Source: Actinomycetes bacterium (GTDB taxonomy: Bacteria > Actinomycetota > Acidimicrobiia > Acidimicrobiales > RAAP-2). Taken from it: 32,430 nt of DNA. The position numbers and the translations under genes are program-made. The notes beneath the pieces are model-generated. The model was not told the origin of the DNA. It did not search any database and was given only the letters and a program-made list of their open reading frames with translations. Of the stretch, positions 24,227 through 31,656 are shown in pieces. The stretch is taken from positions 1-32,430 of the forward strand of contig JAKBGV010000010.1 of the NCBI GenBank assembly GCA_021837305.1, given 5' to 3'. Position 1 is the stretch's first letter, and the number at the start of each line of letters is the position of its first letter.

Positions 24227-24930
24227 GCGCGCGCCACGAGCTTCTCGGCAAAGAACTGGTACGTGCGCGATGTGGCGTCGGTAGCCGCGGCTTCGTTGAA
24301 GACCGCCGGTCGTCCGTCACAGTTGAACCCGTGCTCCGCGTCGGCGTACCGGACGATCTCGGCGCCGTAGGGCGACGTGCTCGTTGCGACGCGAAGTGCC
24401 TCCACCTGCTCGACGGGGATTCCCTTGTCGAGGTCGCCGTAGAAGCCCATCCACGCGCACGTCAGGTCACCGGCGAGTTCGAGTAGCGAGGGTAGGCCGA
24501 ACCGGCCCGTCTCGACGCCGCCGCCGTAGAACGTTGCGGCGGCGCCGGCCACCCCCAGTGTCGCTGCGTAGAACGTCACCGAGCCACCCATGCAGTAACC
24601 AACGACACCGGTGGAGCCGGCCTCGTAGCCGACGTCGGCGAGGAAGCGGCTCGCCGCGAGCAGGTCGTCGGTCAACCCGTCGCGCGTGAGCGACCCGACG
24701 GCCGCCATGGCGTCAGGGAACTGGTCGTAGAGGATCTCCGGCGAACCGATCCGGTGGAACAGCTCGGGAGCCACGGCATAGTAGCCCTGGTCGGCGAATC
24801 GTTGGGTCACCGACCGGATGTGGTCATTAACCCCGAAGGCCTCCTGAAGCACGATCACGGCACGCGGTGCCGTGGCCTCGCCGGAGACCTGAATCGGGGT
24901 GCCTGACGCCAACACGTGACGAGTGGTCAT
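24223..24930 (-). CDS. Dienelactone hydrolase family protein
   Basis: This 235-aa alpha/beta hydrolase has the dienelactone hydrolase triad: Cys113 in GYCMGGS, Asp168 in GDLDKGIP and His200 in EHGFNC, with the supporting Glu30 in LQEAFGVNDHIR. A Cys nucleophile and this Glu are diagnostic. Family members open lactones from chlorocatechol breakdown, but many actinobacterial copies have unknown ester substrates. Its ATG overlaps the stop of the DsbA-fold gene (ATGA, 24930-24927), so it is the last member of a coupled minus-strand series. Confidence 0.9.
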   Translation of the reverse strand: MTTRHVLASGTPIQVSGEATAPRAVIVLQEAFGVNDHIRSVTQRFADQGYYAVAPELFHRIGSPEILYDQFPDAMAAVGSLTRDGLTDDLLAASRFLADVGYEAGSTGVVGYCMGGSVTFYAATLGVAGAAATFYGGGVETGRFGLPSLLELAGDLTCAWMGFYGDLDKGIPVEQVEALRVATSTSPYGAEIVRYADAEHGFNCDGRPAVFNEAAATDATSRTYQFFAEKLVARA

Positions 24931-25529
24931 GAGAAGTCTGGTCCCTTCGTTCGACTGCGCTTAAGTTCGAAGAACCCCGGTGTCGCGGCGACGGCGACAA
25001 CACCGTCGTAGAGACGCCCGGCGTCTTCGCCCTTGGGAGCGGGCGTGACGACGGGCCCGAAGAAGGCGACGTCACCGACGTGGATGACTGGCGTGCCGAC
25101 GTCGAAACCGACGGGGTCCATGCCGCGATGGTGACTGGCGCGAAGCAACTCGTCGTACGTGGTTGCCGAGCCCGCCTCAGCGAGATCGGCTTCGAGACCG
25201 ATCTCGGCCAGGGACTCGGCGATGATCGTGGACACGTCGTCGAGACCACCGATGTGCCGTCGATGGCCCATCGCGCTGTAGAGCGGCTCGACCACGGCGT
25301 TGCCGTGACGTTGTTCGGCGGCGATCAGCACGCGCACCGGTGCCCACGCGTGGATAAGGAATTCCCGGTACTCATCACTCAGATCGCGCCCCTCGTTGAG
25401 TACGGCGAGGCTCATCACGTGGAAGCGAACCTCGAGGTCTCGTACGGACGCCGCCTCGAGCAGCCAGCGCGAGGTCATCCACGCCCAGGGGCACATGGGA
25501 TCGACCCAGAGGTTTACGGACTGGGTCAT
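24927..25529 (-). CDS. DsbA-fold, Rv2466c-like mycothiol-linked reductase with CPWA active site
   Basis: This 200-aa cytoplasmic protein (no signal peptide) has a thioredoxin core with a helical insert and strong likeness to mycobacterial Rv2466c: DPMCPWAWMTSRWLLE, FHVMSLAVLNEGRDLS, GTPVIHVGDVAFFGPV and FFELKRSRTKGP. Rv2466c is a mycothiol-dependent reductase with CPWC; here the second Cys is Ala16, leaving a single Cys13, which fits a monothiol mechanism using mycothiol. It overlaps both neighbours through ATGA junctions (25529-25526 and 24930-24927). It implies a mycothiol-making host. Confidence 0.9.
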   Translation of the reverse strand: MTQSVNLWVDPMCPWAWMTSRWLLEAASVRDLEVRFHVMSLAVLNEGRDLSDEYREFLIHAWAPVRVLIAAEQRHGNAVVEPLYSAMGHRRHIGGLDDVSTIIAESLAEIGLEADLAEAGSATTYDELLRASHHRGMDPVGFDVGTPVIHVGDVAFFGPVVTPAPKGEDAGRLYDGVVAVAATPGFFELKRSRTKGPDFS

Positions 25530-26932
25530 GCTCGCTCCTCTGCGTGGACGTATGCCTCAAGCAGGGCTGAGACCACGTTGGTTACCCGTACCGCCGTGGG
25601 CAGGTCGAGCATCTCGTCGATGCCGTGTGCGTTGGAGTGCGGTCCGAGGACCCCCGTCGCAACGAACTGGACGCCGGGGTAGCGGCGACCGAGGGAGGCG
25701 AGGAACGGGATCGAGCCGCCTTCTCCGGTGAAGGCGGCCTCTCGGCCAAAGGCGTCGGTCGACGCCCGATGCAGGGCGTCGGCCAGCCACGGCTCGAGCG
25801 TCGGCGCCACCCAGCCTTGGGCGGTGTTCGTTGCGTGTAATGAGATCTGCGCACTCTCGGGAGGGTCGGTCAGCAGGGTCCGTTCGATGGCCGCGTACAC
25901 GTCGAGGGGATCGACGGTCGGCGGCAACCGCATCGAAAGCACCGCAGTCGTATTCGGGCGCACGACGTTGCCCGCAATCGAAGGGTCCGGCGCACCCCCG
26001 AGGCCGATGATCGACAGGGCGGGGTGCCACGTCTGTCGAACGATGCGATCGGACGCCGAGTCACCCATCAATTCGACTTCGGGGAGGGTCGGCATCTCGG
26101 TGGCGAGCAGGTCGCCGAACTCGTCGGCCAGGGTCTCGGCCGCGGCGCGCACGTCATCAGGAATCGTAGCGTTGGCCTCGGGGAGGAGCACAGTACCGGT
26201 GGAGGCGTCTTCGATGCGATCGAGGAGTTGGCGTAGGACTCGGAACGATGACGGGACCACGCCGCTGGCGCTACCACTGTGGACCCCACGTTCGAGGACG
26301 CCGACTCGCACCTCCGTGTTCACGAGCCCACGCAGGGAGGTCGTCACCCATAGCCGGTCGTAGCTGAGCGCCCCAGAGTCAAGGCACACGAGCAGGCGCA
26401 CGTCGCCGAGAGTGCCCGCCAGGTCATCGAGATAGGCCTCGAGGTCCTCGCTGCCGCTCTCCTCACTTGCTTCGATCACAATGACAATTCGTGGGTGGGC
26501 GACACCGTCGTTCTCGAGTGCGGCGACGGCGAGCCCGGCGCTGAACGTCGAATAGCCGTCATCGGAGACTCCGCGCGCGTACACCCGGTCGCCGCGACGC
26601 ACCGGGACGAAGGGGTCCAGCCCGGCGGACCAATCGCCGAGCGGCGGTTGTTTGTCGAGATGGCCGTAGAGGATCACCGTCCCGTCGACGGGGGCCGTGG
26701 CCTCGACGACGGCCGTTATCAACGGGGTTCGACCCTCGAGATGGTGGATGAGGATCGTGGCGCTGGGCAGGGAGGTGGTGAGCCAATCGGCGAGCAGGCT
26801 CGCAGCCCGGTCGAGTTCACCGTTGACAGCCCACGACTCATCGAAGGATGGTGAGAGGCAGGGGATGGTTGCGTAGTCGAGGAGTGTTGGCAACGCCAAG
26901 CGTTCGAAATCTTGTAGGGTCAGTGCGGGCAC
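25526..26932 (-). CDS. M20-family metallopeptidase (dipeptidase)
   Basis: This 468-aa enzyme has the M20 two-zinc site: His91 and Asp93 in LYGHLDKQ, Asp124/125 in ARGVSDDGY, Glu157/158 in IEASEESGSED, Asp185 in LDSGAL and the late His in GPHSNAHGIDE. The lid-domain His is in ERGVHSGSAS. The length and motifs match the CNDP-like dipeptidase branch rather than DapE or ArgE. The start is GTG 26932, 10 bp after the glycosylase stop; the 3' end overlaps the DsbA-fold gene by four bases. Substrate likely a dipeptide or acylated amino acid; not known. Confidence 0.9.
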   Translation of the reverse strand: MPALTLQDFERLALPTLLDYATIPCLSPSFDESWAVNGELDRAASLLADWLTTSLPSATILIHHLEGRTPLITAVVEATAPVDGTVILYGHLDKQPPLGDWSAGLDPFVPVRRGDRVYARGVSDDGYSTFSAGLAVAALENDGVAHPRIVIVIEASEESGSEDLEAYLDDLAGTLGDVRLLVCLDSGALSYDRLWVTTSLRGLVNTEVRVGVLERGVHSGSASGVVPSSFRVLRQLLDRIEDASTGTVLLPEANATIPDDVRAAAETLADEFGDLLATEMPTLPEVELMGDSASDRIVRQTWHPALSIIGLGGAPDPSIAGNVVRPNTTAVLSMRLPPTVDPLDVYAAIERTLLTDPPESAQISLHATNTAQGWVAPTLEPWLADALHRASTDAFGREAAFTGEGGSIPFLASLGRRYPGVQFVATGVLGPHSNAHGIDEMLDLPTAVRVTNVVSALLEAYVHAEERA

Positions 26933-26942
26933 GCAGACGAGG

Positions 26943-27569
26943 TTAGCGGTCGGTTACGGGACCGTCGACCACGCGCCAACAGTAATGAGCGACGGCCGAA
27001 CGGAATCCCTCGAAGGCGGCTCCCGCGTCTCGCAATGAGCGCTCATCGATCAACTCGTCGAGTCCGTGCAACTGGCTCCAGCCGTTTCGAACGCCGAAGT
27101 CACCGGCTGGCCAGACATCTCGTCTCGCCAACGTGAACATGAGGTACATCTGCGCGGTCCAGGGACCGATCCCGCGTACCGCGGTGACTTCTCGGATGAT
27201 GTCGTGGTCGCTCATATAACCGTGACGCTCGAGACGGATACGTCCGTCATGGACGTGCCGGGCCAGTTCGATCATTGCTTCGGCCTTGGCTTGTGAGAGA
27301 CCGGCCGATCGGAGTCGGGCCACGTCCATCCTGAGTAAAGTCACCACGGAGGTGTCACCGTCACAGACCTCGAGTACGCGACGGTGGATTGTGGTCGCCG
27401 CCGCGGTCGCTAGGAGTTGGAAACTGATCGAGCGCACCAGACTGGCGAAACGATCGCTCATCGGTGCCGGTCGAGGGGACGGCGGCGGGCCAACGGTGCG
27501 CACCAACTCGCGGAACGCTGGATCCTTGGCCGCGATCAGGCGCGCGATTTCATGACGGTCTTGTTTCAC
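26943..27569 (-). CDS. DNA-3-methyladenine glycosylase II (AlkA-type, HhH-GPD)
   Basis: This 208-aa base-excision repair enzyme removes alkylated purines from DNA. The helix-hairpin-helix VTAVRGIGPWTAQMYLMF (about 128-145) is followed by the catalytic Asp157 in WPAGDFGVRNG, as in AlkA. The AlkA N-terminal domain is absent, as in short bacterial relatives. The start is GTG 27569, because AAAGG lies six bases upstream; a TTG at 27575 would merge with that ribosome site. It follows lysR closely on the same strand. Confidence 0.9.
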   Translation of the reverse strand: MKQDRHEIARLIAAKDPAFRELVRTVGPPPSPRPAPMSDRFASLVRSISFQLLATAAATTIHRRVLEVCDGDTSVVTLLRMDVARLRSAGLSQAKAEAMIELARHVHDGRIRLERHGYMSDHDIIREVTAVRGIGPWTAQMYLMFTLARRDVWPAGDFGVRNGWSQLHGLDELIDERSLRDAGAAFEGFRSAVAHYCWRVVDGPVTDR

Positions 27570-27578
27570 GGTCAACCT

Positions 27579-28487
27579 TTACGATGGAACGAACACGTTG
27601 TCGGGGACGTTCGCCGTTCGCACGACCTCTTGGAGCAGGGCGTGGATGGCTCGAACGGGAGCGGACGGGAACCCGAAGCGCCGACTGACGAGGCTGACCC
27701 GACGTCGCGCGATGCCGTCGACGTGTACGGCGACGAAAGTGTCCCGTAGGTGCTGAGACAGCATGGTGGCCGGCAGAATCGACGGTCCGTAGCCATCAAA
27801 GGTGAGCGACGCAATCGTTCGCAACCCGTCCAACTCGATGATCGGCTGCAGGGTGACGCCGTGGGCCTCGGCCGCCTCGTCGATCTCTCGACGCAGCGGT
27901 GTGCCCTGGAGGGGCAGCAGGAGCGCGAGAGTAGCGAGCGTGGCGAAGTCCACGCTGCGCTGGGTGGCGAGTTCGTGCTCGCGGGGCACGATCAATACCA
28001 GGTCTTCGCTGAACAGGTCGATGTCGGTGAGCTCGGGCGTGAAGACGGGCCACGCGAGCACCGCCAGGTCGAGCTGCCCGTTGACGACGCGGGGTTCGAG
28101 CGCGGAGTTCGTTCCCTCGCTGATTCGAATCGCGATGTGGGCGAACGAGCGGCGCTGAGCTTCGATGAGCAGGGGCACGATCCATCGTCCCGCGGTGCCA
28201 ATCATGCCGAGGTTGACCTCGCCGCGGATGTCGGCGTTCAACTCGGACACGTCCGCGGCGATCGCGTTGAGCTCGATGAGAATGCGCCGCGCGCGGTGCA
28301 AAACCACTGAACCGGACTCGGTGATCGAACCTGTCGAGCGATCCACGAGCTCCGAGCCGAGTTCGGATTCGAGTCGGGCGATTCGGTTCGAGATGTTGGA
28401 CTGGACGGTGCCGAGCGCGTCGGCGGCACTCGAGAATGTCCCGTGATCGGCGATGCCGACGAGTGCCTCCAGCTGACGGATTTCCAT
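27579..28487 (-). CDS. LysR-family transcriptional regulator
   Basis: This 302-aa regulator has an N-terminal winged helix (MEIRQLEALVGIADHGTFSS, then ALGTVQSNISNRIARLE) and a two-lobed effector domain (VNLGMIGTAGRW, LDLAVLAWPVF, LVLIVPREHEL). The nearby genes it may control are those downstream on the same strand (glycosylase, peptidase, DsbA-fold protein, dienelactone hydrolase); the divergent partner is a small RNA rather than an enzyme gene. A perfect TATAAT ends six bases before ATG 28487, and there is no ribosome site, so its mRNA is probably leaderless. Confidence 0.92.
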   Translation of the reverse strand: MEIRQLEALVGIADHGTFSSAADALGTVQSNISNRIARLESELGSELVDRSTGSITESGSVVLHRARRILIELNAIAADVSELNADIRGEVNLGMIGTAGRWIVPLLIEAQRRSFAHIAIRISEGTNSALEPRVVNGQLDLAVLAWPVFTPELTDIDLFSEDLVLIVPREHELATQRSVDFATLATLALLLPLQGTPLRREIDEAAEAHGVTLQPIIELDGLRTIASLTFDGYGPSILPATMLSQHLRDTFVAVHVDGIARRRVSLVSRRFGFPSAPVRAIHALLQEVVRTANVPDNVFVPS

Positions 28488-28501
28488 GTATCAATTATAG
28501 A
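28473..28501 (+). promoter_or_regulatory. Candidate plus-strand promoter overlapping the lysR start
   Basis: CTGACG (28473-28478) and TATAGA (28496-28501) are separated by 17 bases. The -10 overlaps the TATAAT (28499-28494) that serves lysR in the other direction. Transcription from it would run into the 6C RNA locus. GATAGCAGGTATC (28502-28514) is a nearby GATA/TATC dyad that a LysR protein could bind. Confidence 0.4.
28494..28499 (-). promoter_or_regulatory. lysR -10 box (leaderless transcript)
   Basis: On the minus strand TATAAT is followed by TGATAC and then the lysR ATG, so transcription should start at or next to the start codon. No matching -35 at optimal spacing was found. Confidence 0.5.
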
Positions 28502-28526
28502 GATAGCAGGTATCCCTCATATCGTG

Positions 28527-28555
28527 TTGATGAATGGACACCGGGTTGGCATACT
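28527..28555 (+). promoter_or_regulatory. Promoter of the 6C RNA
   Basis: TTGATG (28527-28532) and CATACT (28550-28555) are exactly 17 bases apart, close to the TTGACA/TATAAT consensus. A start about seven bases downstream falls at 28561-28563, just before the first stem of the 6C RNA, giving an RNA of about 84 nt. Confidence 0.6.
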
Positions 28556-28561
28556 GGTCTC

Positions 28562-28645
28562 AGCCTGTTTACAACGAATCCCCCCTCGAAGTAAACCAAG
28601 GTTTTGCAAAAGGACCAACCACCCCCCCCGGTTGGTCCTTTTGCG
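28562..28645 (+). ncRNA. 6C: 6C small RNA (two C-loop hairpins)
   Basis: Two stem-loops with C-rich loops match the actinobacterial 6C RNA class (mycobacterial B11). Hairpin 1: GTTTAC (28567-28572) pairs with GTAAAC (28591-28596), and its loop holds exactly six C (28580-28585). Hairpin 2: 15-bp perfect arms at 28606-28620 and 28630-28644 enclose a loop of A plus eight C (28621-28629); its right arm ends in TTTT, so it doubles as the terminator. A promoter is positioned for a start near 28562. C-rich loops in this class are thought to pair with G-rich ribosome-binding sites of target mRNAs. It lies between lysR and murT. Confidence 0.85.
28606..28644. terminator. Terminator hairpin of the 6C RNA, symmetric in both directions
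   Basis: A perfect 15-bp stem with a 9-nt loop ends in CCTTTTGC on both strands. It should stop the 6C transcript and could also block transcripts arriving from the murT side. Confidence 0.7.
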
Positions 28646-29040
28646 TATTCCGGCGCAGATTGGGCGCCGAACCGTCGCGATGCCCAGGAGGCGCGGCGGT
28701 GAGGGAACAGGCGCCGTTCTACCGGTTCAACTGGGCGAACGCGCCGATGTCACCGATCTATCGGCGTCGTGCACGGGTCGAACCGCCGAGGCGGCGCGAC
28801 ACGAGCGCTGTCGTACCGTGACCATGCGAGTCCCGCTTCGATTACGAGCAACGCCAACCCCAGCGCGATGTCGCAAGTGTCGCAGTCGCGTGCCGACCCT
28901 TTCGTTCGCCGTCTCATGGTGTCACCGGGCTGTCGCGACAGCACCGTTCGTCACCGCTGCGGGCCTTGTGTCCAAGGACGTCTGGCGAGGTCGGCGGTGC
29001 ACTTGCCGGCGCGGCCAGGCGAGGTTGTTAGCGTGAGTCC
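28646..29040. other. 395-bp region without a convincing gene, upstream of murT
   Basis: Reading frames on both strands are short or run through the 6C hairpins and show no family resemblance. A minus-strand frame at 28750-28944 (64 codons) has one hydrophobic stretch, IALGLALLVIEAGLAWS, but no ribosome site was evident. Near its end, TAGCGT (29029-29034) is a -10-like element six bases before the murT ATG, so murT may be leaderless. No riboswitch pattern was recognised. Confidence 0.4.
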
Positions 29041-30252
29041 ATGGCGATGTGGCGCACGGTTCGACTCCAGATCGCGAAGGCCGCCGTGCGCTCGACCAAC
29101 TGGATTTCGTTACGAACGGGACGGGGCAGTGGGACGGTCATCGGTGGGATGGTAGGACTCACGATCGCGCCGGGGCTGCTCGAGGCGTTGGCCGCGAACC
29201 GCCGCATCATCGTGGTCTCTGGGACCAACGGCAAGACGACGACGACCGCACTCGCCGTTGCGGGTTGGGGCGACGACGTCGCGTCCAACGATACCGGTGC
29301 CAATATGCCCGCCGGGCTCACCGCGGCGCTCGTGCGCAATCGATCCCCGCGGGCCGTTCTCGAGAGTGACGAGGCGTGGCTGGGCGCGAACGTCGAGGCG
29401 ACGCACCCCGCGGTCATCGTCATTCTCAATCTCTCCCGTGATCAGCTCGATCGGGCAAGCGAGGTGCGTCAGATCGCTGATCGGTGGCGCGCCGTCTTTG
29501 CGACGGCGCAGTCTCGCGGGGCGGTGATCGTGGCGAACGCGATGGATCCCTTGGTTGTCTATGCAGCTTTTGAGGCGGGCAATGTCCGTTGGTGCGCGCC
29601 GCCGACCTCCTGGACCGCGGACACCATGTCATGTCCCCGCTGCACGGCGCCGCTCCATCGCTCCGATGAACGGTGGTGGTGTTCGTGCGGACTCGTCCAA
29701 CCAAGTGCCAGCTCGTACCTCGATGGCACCGCCGCGGTCGTCGGCGATGAGCGCTTCGAGATCCCCGTGACGCTGCCGGGTTCGTTCAACCAAGGCAACG
29801 CGCTCATGGCACTCACCGCTCTGGTGGAGGTCGGCGTTGACGTGCGCCGTGCGGCGCTGCGGATGGCCGCCGTGGACGAGGTGGCCGGGCGCTACGGTGT
29901 TCGACGAATCGGCGGTCAGGTCGTGCGACTACTGCTCGCGAAGAATCCCGCCGGCTTCGCCGCGATGCTCGAGGATGTGGGCGGTGAGGGAGACTTGTGG
30001 GTCTCCATTAACGCAAGGGTGGCCGACGGTCATGACCCCTCGTGGCTGTATGACGTGCCCTTCGAGGTGTTACGCGGCCGACGGGTCCGCTGCCTCGGTG
30101 ATCGACGACTCGATTTGGCGACGCGACTGTGGTACGCCGGGGTGGACGCCTACGTTGACGAAGGTCCACCAGTTATCGAGGATCGGGTCATCGACGTACT
30201 GGCGAACTACACCGCGTTCAGTGACCTGCTCAGAGATTCACAGCCATGTTGA
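29041..30252 (+). CDS. murT: Lipid II isoglutaminyl synthase, MurT subunit
   Basis: This 403-aa Mur-ligase-like subunit works with GatD to amidate the alpha-carboxyl of D-Glu in lipid II, giving D-isoglutamine in peptidoglycan. ATP-binding VVSGTNGKTTTTALAV (58-73) and LESDEAWLG are present, and a zinc ribbon, Cys198-x2-Cys201 with Cys214-x-Cys216 (CPRC, CSCG), interrupts the middle domain as in known MurT. The C-terminal DUF1727-type domain follows (VAGRYGVRRIGGQVVRLLLAKNPAGF in parts). The start is ATG 29041; no ribosome site, but a -10-like TAGCGT lies six bases upstream. gatD overlaps its 3' end by seven bases. Confidence 0.95.
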   Translation: MAMWRTVRLQIAKAAVRSTNWISLRTGRGSGTVIGGMVGLTIAPGLLEALAANRRIIVVSGTNGKTTTTALAVAGWGDDVASNDTGANMPAGLTAALVRNRSPRAVLESDEAWLGANVEATHPAVIVILNLSRDQLDRASEVRQIADRWRAVFATAQSRGAVIVANAMDPLVVYAAFEAGNVRWCAPPTSWTADTMSCPRCTAPLHRSDERWWCSCGLVQPSASSYLDGTAAVVGDERFEIPVTLPGSFNQGNALMALTALVEVGVDVRRAALRMAAVDEVAGRYGVRRIGGQVVRLLLAKNPAGFAAMLEDVGGEGDLWVSINARVADGHDPSWLYDVPFEVLRGRRVRCLGDRRLDLATRLWYAGVDAYVDEGPPVIEDRVIDVLANYTAFSDLLRDSQPC

Positions 30253-30938
30253 GGATCGTCCAGGTCTATCCAGAGCTGTTAGGCACCTACGGCGACGGTG
30301 GGAACGGATTCGTACTGAGAGAGCGGGCCCGGCGGCGGGGTATCGACGTCGAGCTGATCCGAGCCGGCATGGATCAACTGCTGCCCGGGGGCGACATCTA
30401 TTTGTTGGGTGGAGGCGAAGATGGTCCCCAACGCCTGGCGGTGGTGCTGCTCGAAGAGGCCGGGTTCTCACGTCGCGTGGCCGAGGGCGCCATGGTGTTC
30501 GCCGTGTGCGCCGGACTGCAGATGCTTGGGTCGCGGTTCAGCGTGCAGGGTGACGACGAGTACGTTGGGCTCGGTCTCGTCGACGCAGTAACGACGCGGG
30601 CGTCCACACGAGCCGTCGGCGACTTGGTGACCACCGTCGAAGGCACCACGATGGTGGGATTCGAGAACCATGGCGGGGAGACAACGATTGGCGCCAGCGT
30701 CGAGCCGTTCGCGACCGTGGAGCGGGGACACGGCAACGACGGACGATTGGACGGATTCCGTGCCGGACGGATCTGGGCGACCTACGCGCACGGCCCGGTC
30801 CTTGCCCTGAATCCTTGGCTCGCCGACGCGGTGCTCGCCGAAGCGCTCGAAATGAGTGAACTGGCGCCGTTGCCGTCCGTGGCCGACCAACTCTACGAGT
30901 CGCGTTGCCGTGTTCTTACGAGGCGGGCGGCCGATTGA
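30246..30938 (+). CDS. gatD: Lipid II isoglutaminyl synthase, GatD glutamine amidotransferase subunit
   Basis: This 230-aa class-I-like amidotransferase supplies ammonia from glutamine to MurT. The nucleophile Cys88 in FAVCAGLQMLG and the catalytic His182 in TYAHGPVLALNP are present, with GNGFVLRERARRRG near the N-terminus as in other GatD proteins. It overlaps murT by seven bases, ensuring coupled translation of the heterodimer. Its 3' end overlaps the convergent PlsC-type gene by 23 bases, so the coding strands share sequence there. Confidence 0.95.
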   Translation: MLRIVQVYPELLGTYGDGGNGFVLRERARRRGIDVELIRAGMDQLLPGGDIYLLGGGEDGPQRLAVVLLEEAGFSRRVAEGAMVFAVCAGLQMLGSRFSVQGDDEYVGLGLVDAVTTRASTRAVGDLVTTVEGTTMVGFENHGGETTIGASVEPFATVERGHGNDGRLDGFRAGRIWATYAHGPVLALNPWLADAVLAEALEMSELAPLPSVADQLYESRCRVLTRRAAD

Positions 30939-31653
30939 TGCCGAGATCGGGGTCGCCGCTTATCCGCTGACCGAGCTGGACGACCGCCTCTTCGACGCGT
31001 GCGCCAAAGCGGCGAATGGACTCATCGGCACCGCAGGTGATCGGGGCGTCGAAAGCCACGATGACGTGGTGTCGACGACGATTGGGCGCGTTGACGAATC
31101 GGGGTGCCTTGGCGTACTTGGGTCCACGCAGGAGACCAGCCTCATGGATGTACGTTGGCACCACCCTCGCCCCGGCTCGTTCGGCCAGGTATGCGGCGCC
31201 ACCTTTGAACTCTTGAATCGAACCATCGGGTGTCCGGCCGCCCTCGGGGTAGATGAGCAGATGCCAGCCATCCTCCACGAGCTCGAGTGCCTGTTGGGCA
31301 CTTCGCCGATTAACGCGCTGCCGATCGATTGGAATCGCGTTGAACACCAAGACCGTCTTGAACGCAGTTCGACGGTCCATGAAGAAACTGTCCATGGCCG
31401 CCGCCACCACAGTCCGGCGACGAACCTTGGCCGGTAGTGAACTCAGGATCAGCGGTGTATCGAGGTTGCTGGTGTGGTTCGCGACGAAGATGAGCGGACC
31501 GGCTCCAGCGATGTTCTCGACGCCGCGCGTCTCGAGCGTGGACATGTAGCGCACGTAGGGGCCGAGGAAGAACCGATGAATGAGTTCACGTGCGAGCCGA
31601 GTCCGGTAGCGCCGTCCCCACGCTGTTGAGTAGTCGAGTCCGAGTTCGCCCAT
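30916..31653 (-). CDS. PlsC-type lysophospholipid acyltransferase
   Basis: This 245-aa membrane-associated protein has the glycerolipid acyltransferase motifs: H60-x4-D65 in ANHTSNLDTPL, the IPIDR block, LLIYPEGGRTPDG (EGGRT, substrate binding) and VVPTYIHEAGLL. It probably acylates lysophosphatidate or another lipid at the inner membrane face. The start is ATG 31653, three bases after the membrane protein stop, so the two are likely cotranscribed. Convergent overlap with gatD (23 bp) may link it to envelope synthesis by position only. Confidence 0.9.
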   Translation of the reverse strand: MGELGLDYSTAWGRRYRTRLARELIHRFFLGPYVRYMSTLETRGVENIAGAGPLIFVANHTSNLDTPLILSSLPAKVRRRTVVAAAMDSFFMDRRTAFKTVLVFNAIPIDRQRVNRRSAQQALELVEDGWHLLIYPEGGRTPDGSIQEFKGGAAYLAERAGARVVPTYIHEAGLLRGPKYAKAPRFVNAPNRRRHHVIVAFDAPITCGADESIRRFGARVEEAVVQLGQRISGDPDLGINRPPAS

Positions 31654-31656
31654 GGA

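Noticed and set aside
28606-28644. Strong hairpin as a T-box or attenuator terminator before murT
   Set aside because: No T-box consensus (AGGGTGG-ACCGCG) or specifier stem upstream; the two C-loops fit the 6C RNA much better.
28750-28944. 64-codon minus-strand frame with one hydrophobic stretch
   Set aside because: GTG start without ribosome site, no recognisable family; too weak to call as a gene.
28443-29036. 197-codon plus-strand frame between lysR and murT
   Set aside because: It starts inside lysR and runs through both 6C hairpins and the terminator; no family resemblance or ribosome site.
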